The notes: generated by a model from the letters alone, not told the origin. Shown: positions 22,440 to 35,474, counted from the stretch's first letter. The stretch: DNA of 64,000 nt from Vombatus ursinus (GCF_900497805.2 NW_020946557.1:2066401-2130400); one strand, 5' to 3'. A program made the numbers and translations.

Positions 22440-23400
22440 TGAATATAATCCTTTCTGTTTAGAAAAGGTTGAGTGAAATGCCTAGGGAACATCAAGGTGG
22501 GGTGAACATTAGGAAGTTGCCAATGAAATGTGCCTAATGAAGAAGGGATGTGGGTGTCAACAGAACATAGACATAATCAAGAGAGTAGATGCAGAGAGAG
22601 AAGAGAAGGGTGTCCAGGGCAAAGCCCTAAGAAATTCCTGTAGTTCGGTGATAATATTTCAGGAAAGGAGACCAAGGAGCAGTTGTACAGGTAGGAGAAG
22701 AATCAGAAAACAAAAGTCAAAAGTAGAAGAGAATATGCAGGCAGAAAGATTGATCAGGACCATCAGAAACTACAAAAAGGTAAGAATGAAGAGTAAGAAA
22801 AGGCTATGAAATTGATCAATTAAGATCTTACCAATAACTTTGGGAAGAGATCCTATTTAGTTGAATGGAGGAAGGAAAATCCAGATTGAAAGGGCTTTAG
22901 TGGTGAAGGGAAAGTGCAGAAGTAGAGGCAACTAGGTAAATAGGACATTTTTTCAAAGTTTATAATAAATTCAACAAGCATTTGGTACCTATGATGCCCT
23001 GTGAAGATAAAGAAAAACATGTAACAGGTTCTTCCCTCAAAGAACTTACATTCCAAGTAGGGTTTGCAACAAATATATAGATAAAGAAATACAAAGTACG
23101 TGCAAGTCAATTTCAGGAAGGAAAGAATATTAACAAAACAGAATGAGGCATGTATCAGAAAAGCCCTTTTGTAGAAGATGGCAACTGAGCTGTTTTTCAA
23201 AGGAAGTTACATATTCTAAGAGACTGTCAAAGGTAAGAGGTGTAGGATGATAATCTTAGGGAATGAAAGGGTCAAATAAATCTTTCTCACAGATGAGGAC
23301 ATTTGAGCATTTTTGTAGGTGATAGGAAAGGAGCCAATGGATAAGGAAACTGTATGGTTATATGTTAGTAGATCTATCTAAGGAACTTCAATAATGGAAA
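22440..23400 (-). mobile_element. L2 ORF2 fragment (reverse transcriptase region)
   Basis: Complement of the L2 segment between endonuclease and reverse transcriptase. The stretch GAAATTGATCAATTAAGATC with ACCAATAACTTTGGGAAGAG is the reverse of the LINE block that is followed by the RT motif LLDLSAAFDTVDH in the L2 family. GAATGAAAGGGTCAAATAAA and TAGGTGATAGGAAAGGAGCC match further upstream parts. A second L2-terminus-like piece (about 22970-23160) appears inserted. The 93-codon plus-strand frame at 22528-22809 is an antisense shadow. Confidence 0.65.
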
Positions 23401-23934
23401 CAGTTCTGGAGCTGTGAAAGCACTTTTGTAAGTGTTTTGAATTTTAATTTGTGGAATGTGTTAATTACTGATCTATGTATAGATTGTTTCTGGGCATCCA
23501 GGTGGGAAAGGGGATATAAAATTATTGCACAGTATTTTATAATTTATAAACCATGCTGACTACATGCTGAGCACAGTAAGGTCATCTACTAAGTGGTAAA
23601 CAAATCAATTTCCTTATGATGGTTTAATATTCCTGATCTCATAAGTCTATTTTCCATTCTTCTTTAAAGGACTCCTTTGAAAAGGACTGAATATTCACTA
23701 AAGGCAAAATATGATTGTTGTGTTACGTAATTGCTAAAATAAATCCTGTTTTAACACAAATTGTTCTTGCTTGGTCTTCTATGCTTTCAAAGATACTGCT
23801 GTGAATGCTCTGGAGCTCATTCTCTTTCCCCTAGTGATGACAAACAATAACAGCGTAGCCAGTTGACAAGGTCAAACCTTGTTCATGCTGGAAAAAAATC
23901 ACCAGCAGAGCCAAGTTGCTTTGTAGTACCAGCT
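23401..23934. other. No gene seen
   Basis: Anonymous DNA between L2 and L1-A, with no recognisable coding or repeat signal. Confidence 0.45.
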
Positions 23935-26000
23935 GAATCTATTGTATTTTTTTAAAAATTTATTTATTTTTTAGTAATTTATTTTGATTTATCAACAATC
24001 ACTTCTGTATGCTTTTAAGTTTAAAAGTTTTCTCCCCCTTCCTCTCCACCACCATCCTTAAAACAGCACACAATCTGTTATAGGCTATACATATACATTC
24101 CTATTAAACTTATTTTCACATTAGTGATGTTGTAAGTAAGAATTAGAACCAATAGGAGGAACCACCAGAAAGAGGAAATGAAACTCAACAGAAGAGAAAA
24201 AAATAGCAAACAGTATGCTTGAATCTGCATTCACATTCCATAGTTCTTTCTTTGGATGTGGATAGCATTTTCCATCACGAGGCCGCTGGAGATGTATCCT
24301 TGTATTGCTGTGAAGGGTTAAGTTTATCAATATTAGTCATCATACAATGTGGCTGTTACTGTGTACAACGTTCTCTTGGTTCTGCTCACTTCACTCAGCA
24401 TCAGACCATATCAGTCTTTCCAGGTTTTTCTGAAGTCAGCCTGTTAATCATTTCTTATAGCACAATAGTATTCCATTACATTCAAATACAACTTGCTCAG
24501 CCATTCCCCAATTGATAGGCATCCTCTCAATTTCCAATTCTTTGCCTCCACAAAAAGAGCTGCTATGAATATTTTTGTTAGATGTGGGTTCTTTTCCCAT
24601 TTGTATGATCTCTTTGGGATATAGCCCTAGAAGTGCTATTGCTGGGTCAAAGGGTATGCACATTTTTATAACCCTTTGGGCATAGTTCCAAATTGCTCTC
24701 CAAAATGGTTGGATCATTTAACACCTCCACCAACAATGCATTAGTGTTCCAATTTTCACACATCTTCTCCAACATTTATCATTTTCCTGTTTTGTCATGT
24801 TGGCCATTCTGATAGGTGTGATGTGGTACCGCAGACTTGTTTTGATTTGCATTTCTCTAATCAATAGTGATTTAGAGCATTTTTTTTCATATGACTATAG
24901 ATGGCTTTAATTTCTTCATATGAGAACTGCCTGTTCATATCCTTTGGCTATATAAATTGAGGAATGACTTGTATTCTTATAAATTTGACTTAATTTTCTA
25001 TACCTTAGAGAAATGAGGCCCTTATCAGAGAGATTTGTTGTAAAAATTCTATCCCAATTTTCTACCTTCCTTCTAATCTTAGTTGGATTGGCTTTGTTTA
25101 TGCAAAAACTTTTCAATTGAATGTAATCAAAGTTATCCATTTTGCTTTTCATAATGTTCTCTATCTCCTGTTTGGTCATGAATTCTTCTGTTCTCCATAA
25201 ATCTGATAGGTAAATGATTCCTTACTCTCCCAGTTTGCTTACAGTATCAGCCTTTATATCTAAATCATCAACCCATTTTGACTTTAATTTGGTATGTGGT
25301 GTGAGATTTTGGTCTATGCCTAGCTTCTGCCATACTCTTTTCCAGTTTTCCCAGCAGTTTTTTTTCAAAGAGTGGGTTCTTATCCCAGAAGCTGGGGTCT
25401 TTGGGCTTATCAAATAATAGATTACTATAGTCATTGACTACTGTGTCTTGCATACTTAACCTTTTCCACTGATCCACCACTCTATTTCTTAGCCAGTACC
25501 AAGCAGTTTTCATGATTGCTACTTTATAATACAATTTAAGATCTGGAATGACTAGGCCACCTTCCCCTGCATTTCTTTTCATTAGTTCCCTTGATATTCT
25601 GGACCATTTGTTCTTACAAATGAATCTTGTTATTATTTTTTCTAACTCTATAAAATAATTTTTGGTAGTTTGATTGGTATGGCACTGAATAAGTAAATTA
25701 GCTTAGGTAGAAGTGTCATTTTTATTATATTTGCTTGGTCTACCCATGAGCAACTGTTGTTTTTCCAATTATTTAGATCTGATTTTATTTGTGTGAAAAG
25801 TATTTTGTAATTGTGTTCATACAGTTCCTGGGTGTGTTTTGGGAGGTAGACTTCTAAATATTTTATAATGTCTACAGTAAGTTTAAATGGCATTTCTCTT
25901 TCTGTCTCTTGCTGTTGGGCTTTGTTGGTAACATATAGAAATGCCAATGATTAATGTGTTTATTTTATAGCCTGCAACTTTGCTAAAGTTGTTTATTATT

Positions 26001-26198
26001 TCAAGTAGTTTTTTCACTTGATTCTCTAGGATTGTCTAAGTATATCATCATGTCATCTGCAAAGAGTGATAATTTTGTTTCTTCTTTGCCTATTCTAATA
26101 CCTTCATTGTCTTTTTCTTCTCTTATTGCTAAAGCTAATGTTTCCAGTATGATGTTGAATAGCAGTGGTGATAATGGACATCCTTGTTTCACCCCCAA
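26001..26198 (-). pseudogene. L1-A ORF2 fragment, reverse transcriptase palm
   Basis: Reads [15 protein letters not shown] followed about 30 residues later by [10 protein letters not shown]. These are the conserved RT palm blocks of L1 ORF2; FADD holds the catalytic Asp pair. The frame is lost just after this piece, so no full RT is encoded. Confidence 0.9.
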
Positions 26199-26949
26199 TC
26201 TTATTGGAAATGCTTCTAGCTTGTCCCCATTACATATAATGCTTGCTGAAGGTTTTAGGTAGATCTTATTTATTATTTTAAGGAAGACTTCATTTATACC
26301 TATGCTCTCTAGTGTTTTTAGTAGGAATGGGTGTTGTATTCTGTCAAAAGCTTTTTTTGCATCTACTGAGATGATTATGTGGTTTCTGTTAGATTTGGTG
26401 TTGATATGATCAATTATGCTGATAGTTTTCCTAATAATTGAACCAGCCCTGCATTCCTGCTATAAATCCTACTTGGGCATAGTGTATTATTCTTGTGATA
26501 AGTGGCTGTAATCTATTTGCTAATAAATTGTTTAAAATTTTTGCATCTATATTCATTAGAGAAATTGGTCTATAATTTTCTTTCTCTGTTTTGACTCTTC
26601 CTGGTTTAGGTATCAGCACCATATTTGTATCATAAAAAGAATTTGGTAAGAAGCTTTCTTCACCTATTTTCCCAAATAGTTATATGGTATTGGAATTTAT
26701 TGTTCTTAAATGTTTGATAGAATTTGCATATAAATCCATCTAGCCCAGGAAATTTTTTCCTAGGGAGTTCATCAGTGGCTTGTTCAATTTCTTTTTCTGA
26801 GATGGGGTTATTTAAGTATTTTACTTCCTCTTCTGTTAATCTGGGCAATTTATATATTTGTAAATACGTATCCATTTCACTAAGATTGTCAAATTTGCTG
26901 GCATACAGTTGGGCAAAATAGTTCCTAATTATTGTTTTAATTTCCTCTT

Positions 26950-29576
26950 GAGGGTGGAGCCATGATGGTGGAGTAAAAGTAGTGACTTGCTTGAGCTCTC
27001 CCCCAAACCCCTCCAAATATCTATAAAAAATAGGTCTAAACAAATTCTAAAGCAGCAGAACCCACAAAAAGACAGAGTGCAACAAATTTCCAACCAAAGA
27101 CAGCCTGGATGGTTGATCAGAAAGGTATAAGACACTGGGCTGGGAGAGGAGCGCAGTTTGGTGTGGTTGAGGTGGCCACAGAGACCCTGGAGCAGGCCTC
27201 AGAGGACTGAATCACTGGCAGCTGTGGTGGTTTCCAGACTCCTCAACCCCTGAACACCAAAGACAACTTAGAAGGTCAGTGGGAAAAGTCTGTGAGTGAG
27301 GTGGTGAGAGAGGAGTGCAGGCTCCCAGCCCCATTCCTTGGAGTGGCGGCTGCTTCCTGAGCTTCTGGCGTGCAGACTGAAGGGGAATGGAGTGGCTGAT
27401 CAGAGGGGGATTGCAGGGATCTCTCTGCTGGTGCAGGATTCTGTTGCTTTGCCTGTGATTGGATCTGGGTCACAGTTCTGGGTGGTGGTCCCGGGGTGAG
27501 GAGAAGAGCTGATGTGGTAGAGCTTGTAGTGGCTATGGAGAGGAAACCCTCCTCACAGTCCCAAGATAGAAAAGAGTGCTCATAGACCAGAGCATAGGCC
27601 AGGAAAGGAGTAAACACCTCGCCCTTGATCATAGCACCTTGGAAGAATGGAAAATTTACAAGTCCCTAGAAGTATCTCTGAAAACATCTGCACAAAACCC
27701 TGAAGCTTGGGACAGTACATTCTCCACACTGGAAACAGACTCCTACCTTAACAAAGAGTCTATAACTCAAGTAATTGGCTGAGATCATGAGCAAGCAGCA
27801 CAAAAAGAGTCAGACTATATTATCTTACTTTGATGACAAAGAAGATCAAAACATACAACCAGAAGAAGACAACAAAGCCAAAGCTCCTACATCCAAAGCC
27901 TCCAAGAAAAATATGAATTGGTCCCAGGAAATGGAATTGCTCAAAAAGGATTTTGAGAAGCAAGTAAGAAAAGTAGAGGAAAAACTGAGAGTGATGCTAA
28001 AGGAGATCCCAAAAAATACTGAAGAAAATAACACCTTGAAAATAGCCTAACTCAAATGGCAAAAGAGGTCCAAAATGCCAATAAAGAGAAGAATGCCCTG
28101 AAAAGGGAAATTGGCCAAATGGAAAAGGAAGTCCAAAAGCTTACTGAAGAAAATACTTCCCTAAAAATTAGAATGGAGAAATTGGAAACTAGGGACAATT
28201 TGAGAAATCAAAGCACTGTAACACTAATCCAAAGGAATGAAAAAATAGAAGAGGATGTGAAATATCTCATTGGAAAAAACAACTGACCTGGAAAATAGAT
28301 CCAGGAGAGAGAACTTAACAATTATTGGACTATCTGAAAGCCATGATTAACAAAAGAGCCTAGACATCATCTTTCAAGAAATTATTAAGGAAAACTGCCC
28401 TAATATTTTAGAACCAGAGGGCAAAATAGAAATTGAAAGAATCCACTGATCTCCTCCTGAAAGAGACCCCCAAAGAAAAACTCCTAGGAATGTTGTAGCC
28501 AAATTCCAAAATTCCCAGGTTAAGGAGAAGATATTGCAAGCAACAAAAAGGAAACAATTCAAGTACTGTGGAAATACAATCAGGAAAACACAAGATTTAG
28601 CAGCTTCTACATTAAGGGTCCAGAGGTTGTGGAGTATGATATTCTGGAGGGCAAAGGAGTTAGGACTACAACCTAAAATCACCTACCCAGCAAAACCGAG
28701 TATAATCCATTCAATGAAATAGGGGACTTTCAAGCATTTCTGTGGAAAAGACCAGAGCTGAATAGAAAATTTGACCTTCAAATACAAGACTCAAGTGAAA
28801 CATGGGAGAGGTAAACAGGAAAGAGAAATCATAAGAGAGACTTATTAAGGTTGAACTGTTTACATTCCTGCATGGAAAGATGATATTTGTAACTCATGAG
28901 TCTTTTGTCACTATTTGGGTAGTGGGAGGGAAAAAATTATATGTATGTATAGATAGGTAGAGGGCACAGGGTGAGTTGAAGATGAAGGGGTGATATCTGG
29001 AAAATAAAATTAAGGGGTGAGAGAGAATTATACTGGGAGAAGGAGAAAAGGAGAAGTAGAATGAGGTAAAATATCTCACATGAAACAGACAAGAAAAGGC
29101 TTTTATAGTGGAGGCAAAATGGTGGAAGGTGAGAGGGAATGAGTGAATCTCATTCTCATAAGATTTGGCTTAAGGAGGGAATTACATACACAATGGGGTA
29201 TGGAAATCTATCTTACCCTACAGGAAAATAAGGGGGGAAGGGGACAAGAGAGCAGGGGGTTGATAGAGGGGAGGGCAGTTTGGGGGAGGGGATAATCAGA
29301 AGCAAACACTTCTGAGGCAGGACAGGATCAAAAGAGAGAGCAGAATAAATGGGGGGTAGGATAGGATGAAGGGAAATATACTTAGTTTTTCTCAACAGGA
29401 CTACTATGGAAGTGTTTTGCATGACTCCATATCTATAAACTATACCAAGATGCTTGTCTTTTCAATGAGGGTGGGTGGGGAGGGAGGAAGGGAGAAAATT
29501 TGTAACACAAAGCTTTAAAAACAGGTTTTAAAAATAAAAAAAATTTTTTTAAATTATTAAAAAAAATTAAAAAAAG
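26950..29576 (+). mobile_element. HAL1-like element: 5' UTR, ORF1, 3' UTR, no ORF2
   Basis: A complete insertion of 2,627 bp flanked by a perfect 10-bp TSD, ATTTCCTCTT (26940-26949 and 29577-29586). When it is removed, L1-A ORF2 rejoins cleanly. It opens with the L1 5' end GAGGGTGGAGCCATGATGG and has about 840 bp of 5' UTR. ORF1 follows from 27787 to about 28790, then an inter-ORF-spacer-like 3' region (28790-29400). It ends with a G-rich tract (29468-29490) and a long A-rich tail. There is no endonuclease or RT sequence. The 5' UTR is the same subfamily as L1-G (62976 on). It must have used proteins from another L1 in trans, or its parent lost ORF2 before insertion. Confidence 0.85.
27787..28790 (+). 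pseudogene. HAL1-like ORF1 (L1 ORF1p), broken
   Basis: L1 ORF1p is an RNA-binding coiled-coil trimer that coats L1 RNA. Here the ATG at 27787 opens MSKQHKKSQTILSYF, followed by an acidic Lys-rich stretch and a coiled coil (27900-28290: KDFEKQVRKVEEKL, KEVQKLTEENTSLK). The RRM and C-terminal region follows at 28500-28790 (IRKTQDLAASTLR, PKITYPAKPS). Frame changes occur near 28040, after 28270 and near 28690, with a stop at 28048-28050, so no full protein is made. The N-terminus is nearly the same as that of L1-G. Confidence 0.85.
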
Positions 29577-30154
29577 ATTTCCTCTTCCTTGGTGGTAGAG
29601 TAACCTTTTTGATTCTTGATACTAGTAATTTGGTTTTCTTCTTTCTTTTTTAAAATTATATTAACCAAAGGTTTATCTATTTTGTTGGTTTATTTCATAA
29701 AACCAGCTCTTAGTTTTATTTATTAGTTCAATAGTTTTCTTGATTTCAATTTTATTAATTTTTTCCTTTGGTTTTCAATATTTCTAATTTGGTGTTTAAT
29801 TGAGGATTTTTAATTTGTTCTTTTTCTAGTTTTTTTAGTTGTATGCCCAATTCATTGATCTCCTCTTTTCCTATTTTATTTATGTAAGCATTTAGAGATA
29901 TAAAACTTCCCCTAAGAACTGTTTTCACGGCATCCTGTAAGTTTTGGTATGTTGTCTCATTATTGTCATTCTCTTGAATGAAATTATTGATTGTTTCTAT
30001 GATTTGTTGTTTGACCTAATCATTTTTTAGTATTAGATTATTTAGTTTCCAATTATTTTTTAGTCTATCTTTCCATGGCCCTTTATTACATATAATTTTT
30101 ATTGCATCATGATCTGAAAAATATGCATTAAATATTTCTGCCCTTCTGCATTGG

Positions 30155-30790
30155 CGTTTGCCTGCTCCACAACCTGGTTTCAGGATCTCCTCCTGGTTGG
30201 CAGTTGGAGGCTGTAGGGTTCTGGCAGGTTACCTGGTGTTGGGCTGGAATCAGTAAAGCTATAACTCTAGGTTACCTGCTTTTCCTTTCATTTCACTTTC
30301 TTCAGCTCCTTTCAGATAGATGTTGCAGGGTGTTTATCCACCTGGGGCCCTTTGTAGTGCTGCTTCTCTTATTTTTGCTGAGGCACTGGAAGACCCAGTT
30401 GCTGTAGAATGCCCAGGCACTTTGTGGTTTTCTGAGCTGGTTTCCACCAGTTTCCCCACCCTCACTAAGTCACTTGGAGCTCTAGGTGTTGGTGTTTGCC
30501 TGCTCCACCACCTGGGTTTCAGGATCTTCTCCTGGCATGCTGAAGTGGGACTTTCCTTTAGCTTGCTGGGACACCTCCTGTTCTATACTGCTCCCCTTCC
30601 CCCAGGTCAAGAGGGGCCTTTCTCATTAATCCCTCAAGCTACTTGGGCTACTGCACTGCTGCTCCCTATCTTTCTTCTGGTTCAGCTGTTCCAGGGTTTT
30701 TCTTGGGGTGATATTTTCTGGGCTTTCAGAGGCTGATAGGGGAGGATGAGAGTGACTACCTTTTTACCCTGTCATCTTGGCTCCCAGAAG
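30155..30790 (-). promoter_or_regulatory. L1-A 5' UTR with one full promoter monomer
   Basis: Contains the CTGCTCCA/TTGGCAGTTGGAGGCTGTAG unit that is tandemly repeated in L1-E. About 330 bp separates the start of this unit (30155) from the next start (30487). L1 5' UTRs hold the internal promoter. Activity here cannot be judged. Confidence 0.6.
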
Positions 30791-30899
30791 GAGAATCTTG
30801 TATTTTTTTTTAAAACACTGTGTTGAGGGTATTATTTGTAGAAATGATGCTTTAGAGGGATTTACTATAAGGTGGGGAAAAAAACTTCTCCCCTTGAGC

Positions 30900-31290
30900 C
30901 TCCCACACTACTCTTTCTTTCTTTCTTTTCTCTTAGGTGAGAACCTTGCCTCATATTTTAATAAGAAAATAAGAGACCATTAACCTATGAGTTCCCTCCT
31001 TCTCCCCTCTTATCCATCTCAAAATCTCTTGACTTAATTCTTTTTCCTTTCTTCCTTTCTTTGATTTCCCTGATGGTGAAGTAACCTGTCTCTTCTCCTA
31101 GTTTAGTCTTCCACATTTATCTTTGATTAAATTGTTACTATAATTATCCTTGCAATCTATTGGTTCTTTTTCTCTTGCTTAGAAAGACATCCGACTTTCC
31201 AGGGTCTTGAAAACAAAACAATCACAACAACAAAAAATCCTTTCACTAAATACTATTGTCAAGGTATTGTTATATATCTCCTCCTGATCC
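30900..31290 (+). mobile_element. L2 ORF2 fragment, left part of a split L2
   Basis: Reads GENLASYFNKKIRDH near 30937-30981, a conserved L2 ORF2 block between endonuclease and RT, then pyrimidine-rich L2 text ending at ATATCTCCTCCTGATCC. The match continues at 43549, so L1-B inserted into this L2. Confidence 0.65.
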
Positions 31291-34086
31291 AAGACAGATT
31301 ATTTTTTTAATAATATTTTATTTTTCCCTGGTTGCATGTAAAGACAATTTTGACATTCATTTAAAAAATATTGTGAGTTTCAAATTTTCTCTCTTCCTCC
31401 CTCAACATTCCCTTCCTGAGATAGTCAGCAATTTTATATAGGTTATACATGTTCAATCATGCAAAACATATTTCCATATTAGTCATGTTGTGAAAGAAGA
31501 CACAGATCCAAAAGGGGGGGGGAACATGAAAAAAATACAGAAAATGAAAAAATATTATGCTTCTATCTGCATTCAGACTCCATCAGTTCTTTCTCTAGAG
31601 ATGGATAGCATTCATCATCATGAGTCCTTTGGAATTGTCTTAGATCATTCTATTGCTGAGAATAGCTATCATACAGCATTGCTGTTACTGTGTACAAAGT
31701 TCTCTTGGTTCTGCTCATTTCACTTTGCATCAGTTCATTTGAGTCTTTCCAGGTTTTTCTGACATGAGCTTGCTCCTCATTTCTTTTGTTTTTATTTCTT
31801 TAGTATTTTATTTTTCTTCGGCTACATGTAAAAAAAAATTTAACATTTGTTTTTAAAACTTTGAGTTCCAAATTCTCTCCCTTCCTCTCTCCCCACTCCC
31901 TGTCATTAAGAAGGCAAGCAATTTGATATAGGTTATGTATGTGTAGTCATGCAAAACATACCCATAATGGTCATGTTGTAAAAGAAAACATAGACAAAAA
32001 AACCTCAAGAAAAATAAAGTAAATTTAAAAAAAAAAAGTATGTTTCAATCTCTATTCAGACACCTCCAGTTCTTTCTCTGGGGATGGATAGCATTTTTCA
32101 TCATAAGTCCTTCAGAGCTCACATTGCTGAGAATAGCTAAGTCATTCACAGTTGTTCACTTTACAATATTGCTGTTTCTTTGTACACAGTACATTTCACT
32201 TTGCATCAGCCCATGCAAGTCTTTCCAAGCATCCTGCTCATCATTTCTTATAGTACAATAGTACTCCCTCATAATCACATACTACAATACCAAACTGATG
32301 GGAATTCCCTCAATTGCTAATTTTTTACCCCCCAAAAAGGACTGCAAAAATATTTTGGTACATATAGGTCCTTTTTCTTTTTGTTTTATATTTCTTTTGG
32401 GATACATACCTACTAATGGTATTGCTAGTTCAAAAGGTATGCATAGTTTATAACCCTTTGGGTATAGTTCCAAATTTCTCTACAGAATGTTTGAATCAGT
32501 TCACAACTCCACCACCAGTGCATAAAGTTTCATTTTTCCCACATCCTTCCAACATTTGCCATTTATCTTTTCTGTCCTATTAGACAATCTAATAGGTATG
32601 AGGTAGCATCTCAGAATTGTTTCAATTTACATTTCTCTAATCAATGGTGAGTTAGAATGTTTTTCATATGGCTATGGATAGCTTTAATTGCTTCATCTGA
32701 AAACTGTTAACATCTTTTGATCATTTATCAATTATGGAATGGCTCTTATTTTTATAAATTTGACTCAGTTCTCTATATGTTTGAGAAACTAGGCATTTAT
32801 CAGAGAGACTTGCTTCAATTTTTTTTTCACAGTTACTATTTCTAACTGTATTTCCTTCCATCCTATTCCCTCAACCCCTGTCTATGCTATTCTCTCTCTT
32901 CCTTTGCCCTGTACCGCCTCAAAAGTGTTTTGTTTCTGACCACCCCCTTCCCCAATCTGCCCTCCCTTTTATCACCCCCCTTCTTTTATCCCCTTTCCCT
33001 CCTACTTTCTTGTAGGATAAGAAAGATTTCTATGCCCAATTTTGTGTATATGTTATCCCTTCTTTAAGTCAATTCTGATGAGAGTAAGGTCATTCCCCCT
33101 CACCTCTCCCCTCTTCTCCTCCAATGGTGTAAAAGCTTTTTATTGCCTCTTTTATGTGAGATAATTTACCCCATTCTGCCTCTCTCTTTCTCTTTCTCCC
33201 AATACATTTCTCTTTTGTCCCTTAATTTTATTTTTTATATATCATCCCTTCATATTCAACTCACACCTATGCCCTCTGTCTATATATACTCTTTCTAACT
33301 ACTCTAATAATGAGAAAGGCCTTATGAGTTACAAATATCATCTTCCCATGTAGGAATGTAAATAGTTTAACCTTATTAAATCCCTTACAATTTCCCTTTC
33401 TTATTTATCTGTTTATGCTTCTCTTGAGTTTTGTATTTGAAAGTCAAATTTTCTATTCAGCTCTGGTCATTTCATCAACAATACTTGAAAGTCATCTATC
33501 TCATTTAATATCCATTTTCCCCCGGAAGGATTATACTCAATTTTACTAGCTAGGTGATTCTTGGTTATAATCCTAGCTACTTTGTCCTCTGGAATATCAT
33601 AATCTAAGCCCTCTGATCCTTTAATGTAGAAGCTACTAAATCTTGCGTTATCCTGACATCCACAGTATTTGAATTGTTTCTTTCTGGCTGCTTGCAATGT
33701 TTTCTTCTTGACCTGGGAAGTCTGGAATTTGACTGTAATATTCCTTGGAATTTTCATTTTGGGATATCTTCCAGGAAGTGATGATTGAATTCTTTCAATT
33801 TCTATTTTACCCTCTGGTTCTAAAATATCATGACAGTTTTCCTTGATAATTACTTGAAAGATGATGTCTGGCTCTTTTTTTTTTCTGATAATGCCTTTCA
33901 GTTAGTCCAATAATTTTTAAATTATTTCTCCTGGATCTATTTTCCAGGTCAGTTGTTTTCCAATGAGATGTTTCACATTTTCTTTTATTTTTTCATTCTT
34001 TTTATTTTGTTTTATTGTTTCTTGATTTCTCATAGTCATTAGCTTCCATTTTCTACATTCTAATTTTTAAAGAATTATTTTCTTCA

Positions 34087-35062
34087 TTCCTAAATTGATA
34101 AATGGTAAAAAGATATGAACAGACAGTTCTCAGATGAAGAAATTAAAGCCATCTATAGTCACGTGAAAAAATGCTCTAAATCACTGTTGATTAGAGAAAT
34201 GCAAATCAAAACAACTCTGAGGTACCACATCACACCTATCAGATTGGCCAACATGACCAAACAGGAAAACGATGAATGTTGGAGAAGATGTGGGGAAAAT
34301 TGGAACACTAATGCATTGTTGGTGGAGTTGTGAAATGATCCAACCATTTTGGAGAGCAATTTGGAACTATGCCCAAAGGGTTATAAAAATGTGCATACCC
34401 TTTGACCCAGCAATAGCACTTTTAGGGTTATATCCCAAAGAGATCATACAAATGGGAAAATGACCCACATGTACAAAAATATTCATAGCAGCTCTTTTTG
34501 TGGAGGCAAAGAATTGGAAATTGAGAGATACCCATCAATTGGGGAATGGCTGAACAAGTTGTGGTATATGAATGTGATGGAATACTATTGTGTGATGAGA
34601 AATGATGAACAGGCTGACTTCAGAAAAACCTGGAAAGACTTGTATGGTCTGATGCTGAGTGAAGTGAGCAGAACCAAGAGAACATTGTACACAATAACAG
34701 CCATGTTGTGTGATGACTAATATTGATAAACTTAACCCTTCACAGCAATACAAGGATCTAAGACATCTCCAGAGGCCTTGTGATGGAAAATGCTATCCAC
34801 ATCCAAAGAAAGAACTATGGAAGTTGAATTGCTATTTTTTTTCTTCTCTTCTGTTGAATTTGGTTTCCTCTTTCTGATGGTTCCTCCTATTGATTTTAAT
34901 TTTTACTTACAACATCACTAATGTGAAAATATGTTTAATATGAATGTAAATGTATAGTCTATATCAGATTGTGCACTGTCTTGGGGAGGGTGGTGGAGAG
35001 GAAGGGAGAGAAAAATTTTAAACTCAAAAGCATATGGAAGTGATTATTGATAAATTAAAAAA
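34087..35062 (+). mobile_element. L1-D: young 5'-truncated L1 nested in L1-C
   Basis: About 976 bp of ORF2 C-terminus and 3' UTR inserted in L1-C ORF1, with a perfect 18-bp TSD, AAAGAATTATTTTCTTCA (34069-34086 and 35063-35080). It reads the C-terminal Cys motif region (ECWRRCGE, then MHCWWSC in the shifted frame) and SSSFCGGKELEIE, with frame changes near 34290 and 34460. The 3' UTR is close to that of L1-F, so both belong to one young subfamily. It is the innermost layer of the nest. Confidence 0.92.
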
Positions 35063-35174
35063 AAAGAATTATTTTCTTCAGTGAGCTGTTGGACCTCCTT
35101 TTCCATTTGGCCAGTTCTGCTTTTTGAGGCATTCTTCTCCTCACTGGCTTTTTGCACCTCTTTTTCCATTTGAT

Positions 35175-35474
35175 CTAGTCTATTTTTAAGGTGTTATTTT
35201 CTTCATTATATTTTTGTGTCTCCTTCACTAAGTTGTCAAATCTTTTCTCATGATTTTCTTGTATCATTCTCATTTCTCTTCCCAATTTTACCTCTATTTC
35301 TCTTACTTGCTTTTTAAAATTCCTTTTGAGCTCTTCCATGGCCTGAGACCAATTCATATTTTTCTTTGAGGCTTTGGATGTGGGAGCTTTGACTTTGCTA
35401 TCTTCTTCTGAGTGTGTGTTTTGATCGTCCTTGCCTCCATAATAACTTTCTATAGTCAGAATTGTTTTTTCCAT
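35175..35474 (-). pseudogene. L1-C ORF1 N-terminal fragment
   Basis: Starts MEKTILTIESYYGGKDDQN at 35474 on the minus strand, followed by KAPTSKASKKNMNWSQAMEE and a coiled coil. It is homologous to the ORF1 N-terminus of the HAL1-like element and L1-G, but with a different first exon-like start. The frame ends at 35175, and the rest of ORF1 is out of frame and interrupted by L1-D. Confidence 0.8.

Larger units (their letters stand above)
23954..30792 (-). mobile_element. L1-A: antisense L1, split by a HAL1-like element
   Basis: The 3' end lies at about 23954, and the 5' end at about 30792 just after the complement of CCAAGATGAC. The flanks GAATCTATTGTATTTTTTT (23935-23953) and GAATCTTGTATTTTTTT (from 30793) form a TSD with a 2-base difference. 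The minus strand carries a 3' UTR (to about 24330) and ORF2 with the C-terminal Cys motif region, thumb and palm. The FADD active-site motif lies in the frame at 26001-26198. ORF2 reads on to the endonuclease at about 30147. There the sequence jumps straight into the L1 5' UTR (30155-30790), so ORF1, the spacer and the start of ORF2 are missing. ORF2 also has several frame breaks. About 2.6 kb at 26950-29576 is a later insertion. Confidence 0.9.

Noticed and set aside
22528-22809. 93-codon plus-strand frame
   Set aside because: It is the antisense strand of an L2 ORF2 fragment.
27276-27632. 118-codon minus-strand frame in the HAL1-like 5' UTR as an antisense ORF0
   Set aside because: Primate ORF0 is antisense too, but this frame is not matched at the same place in L1-G beyond a short shared piece, so I do not claim it.
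30147-30160. L1-A deletion as a spliced L1 RNA
   Set aside because: The join has no GT donor or AG acceptor in the expected places when compared with other copies.
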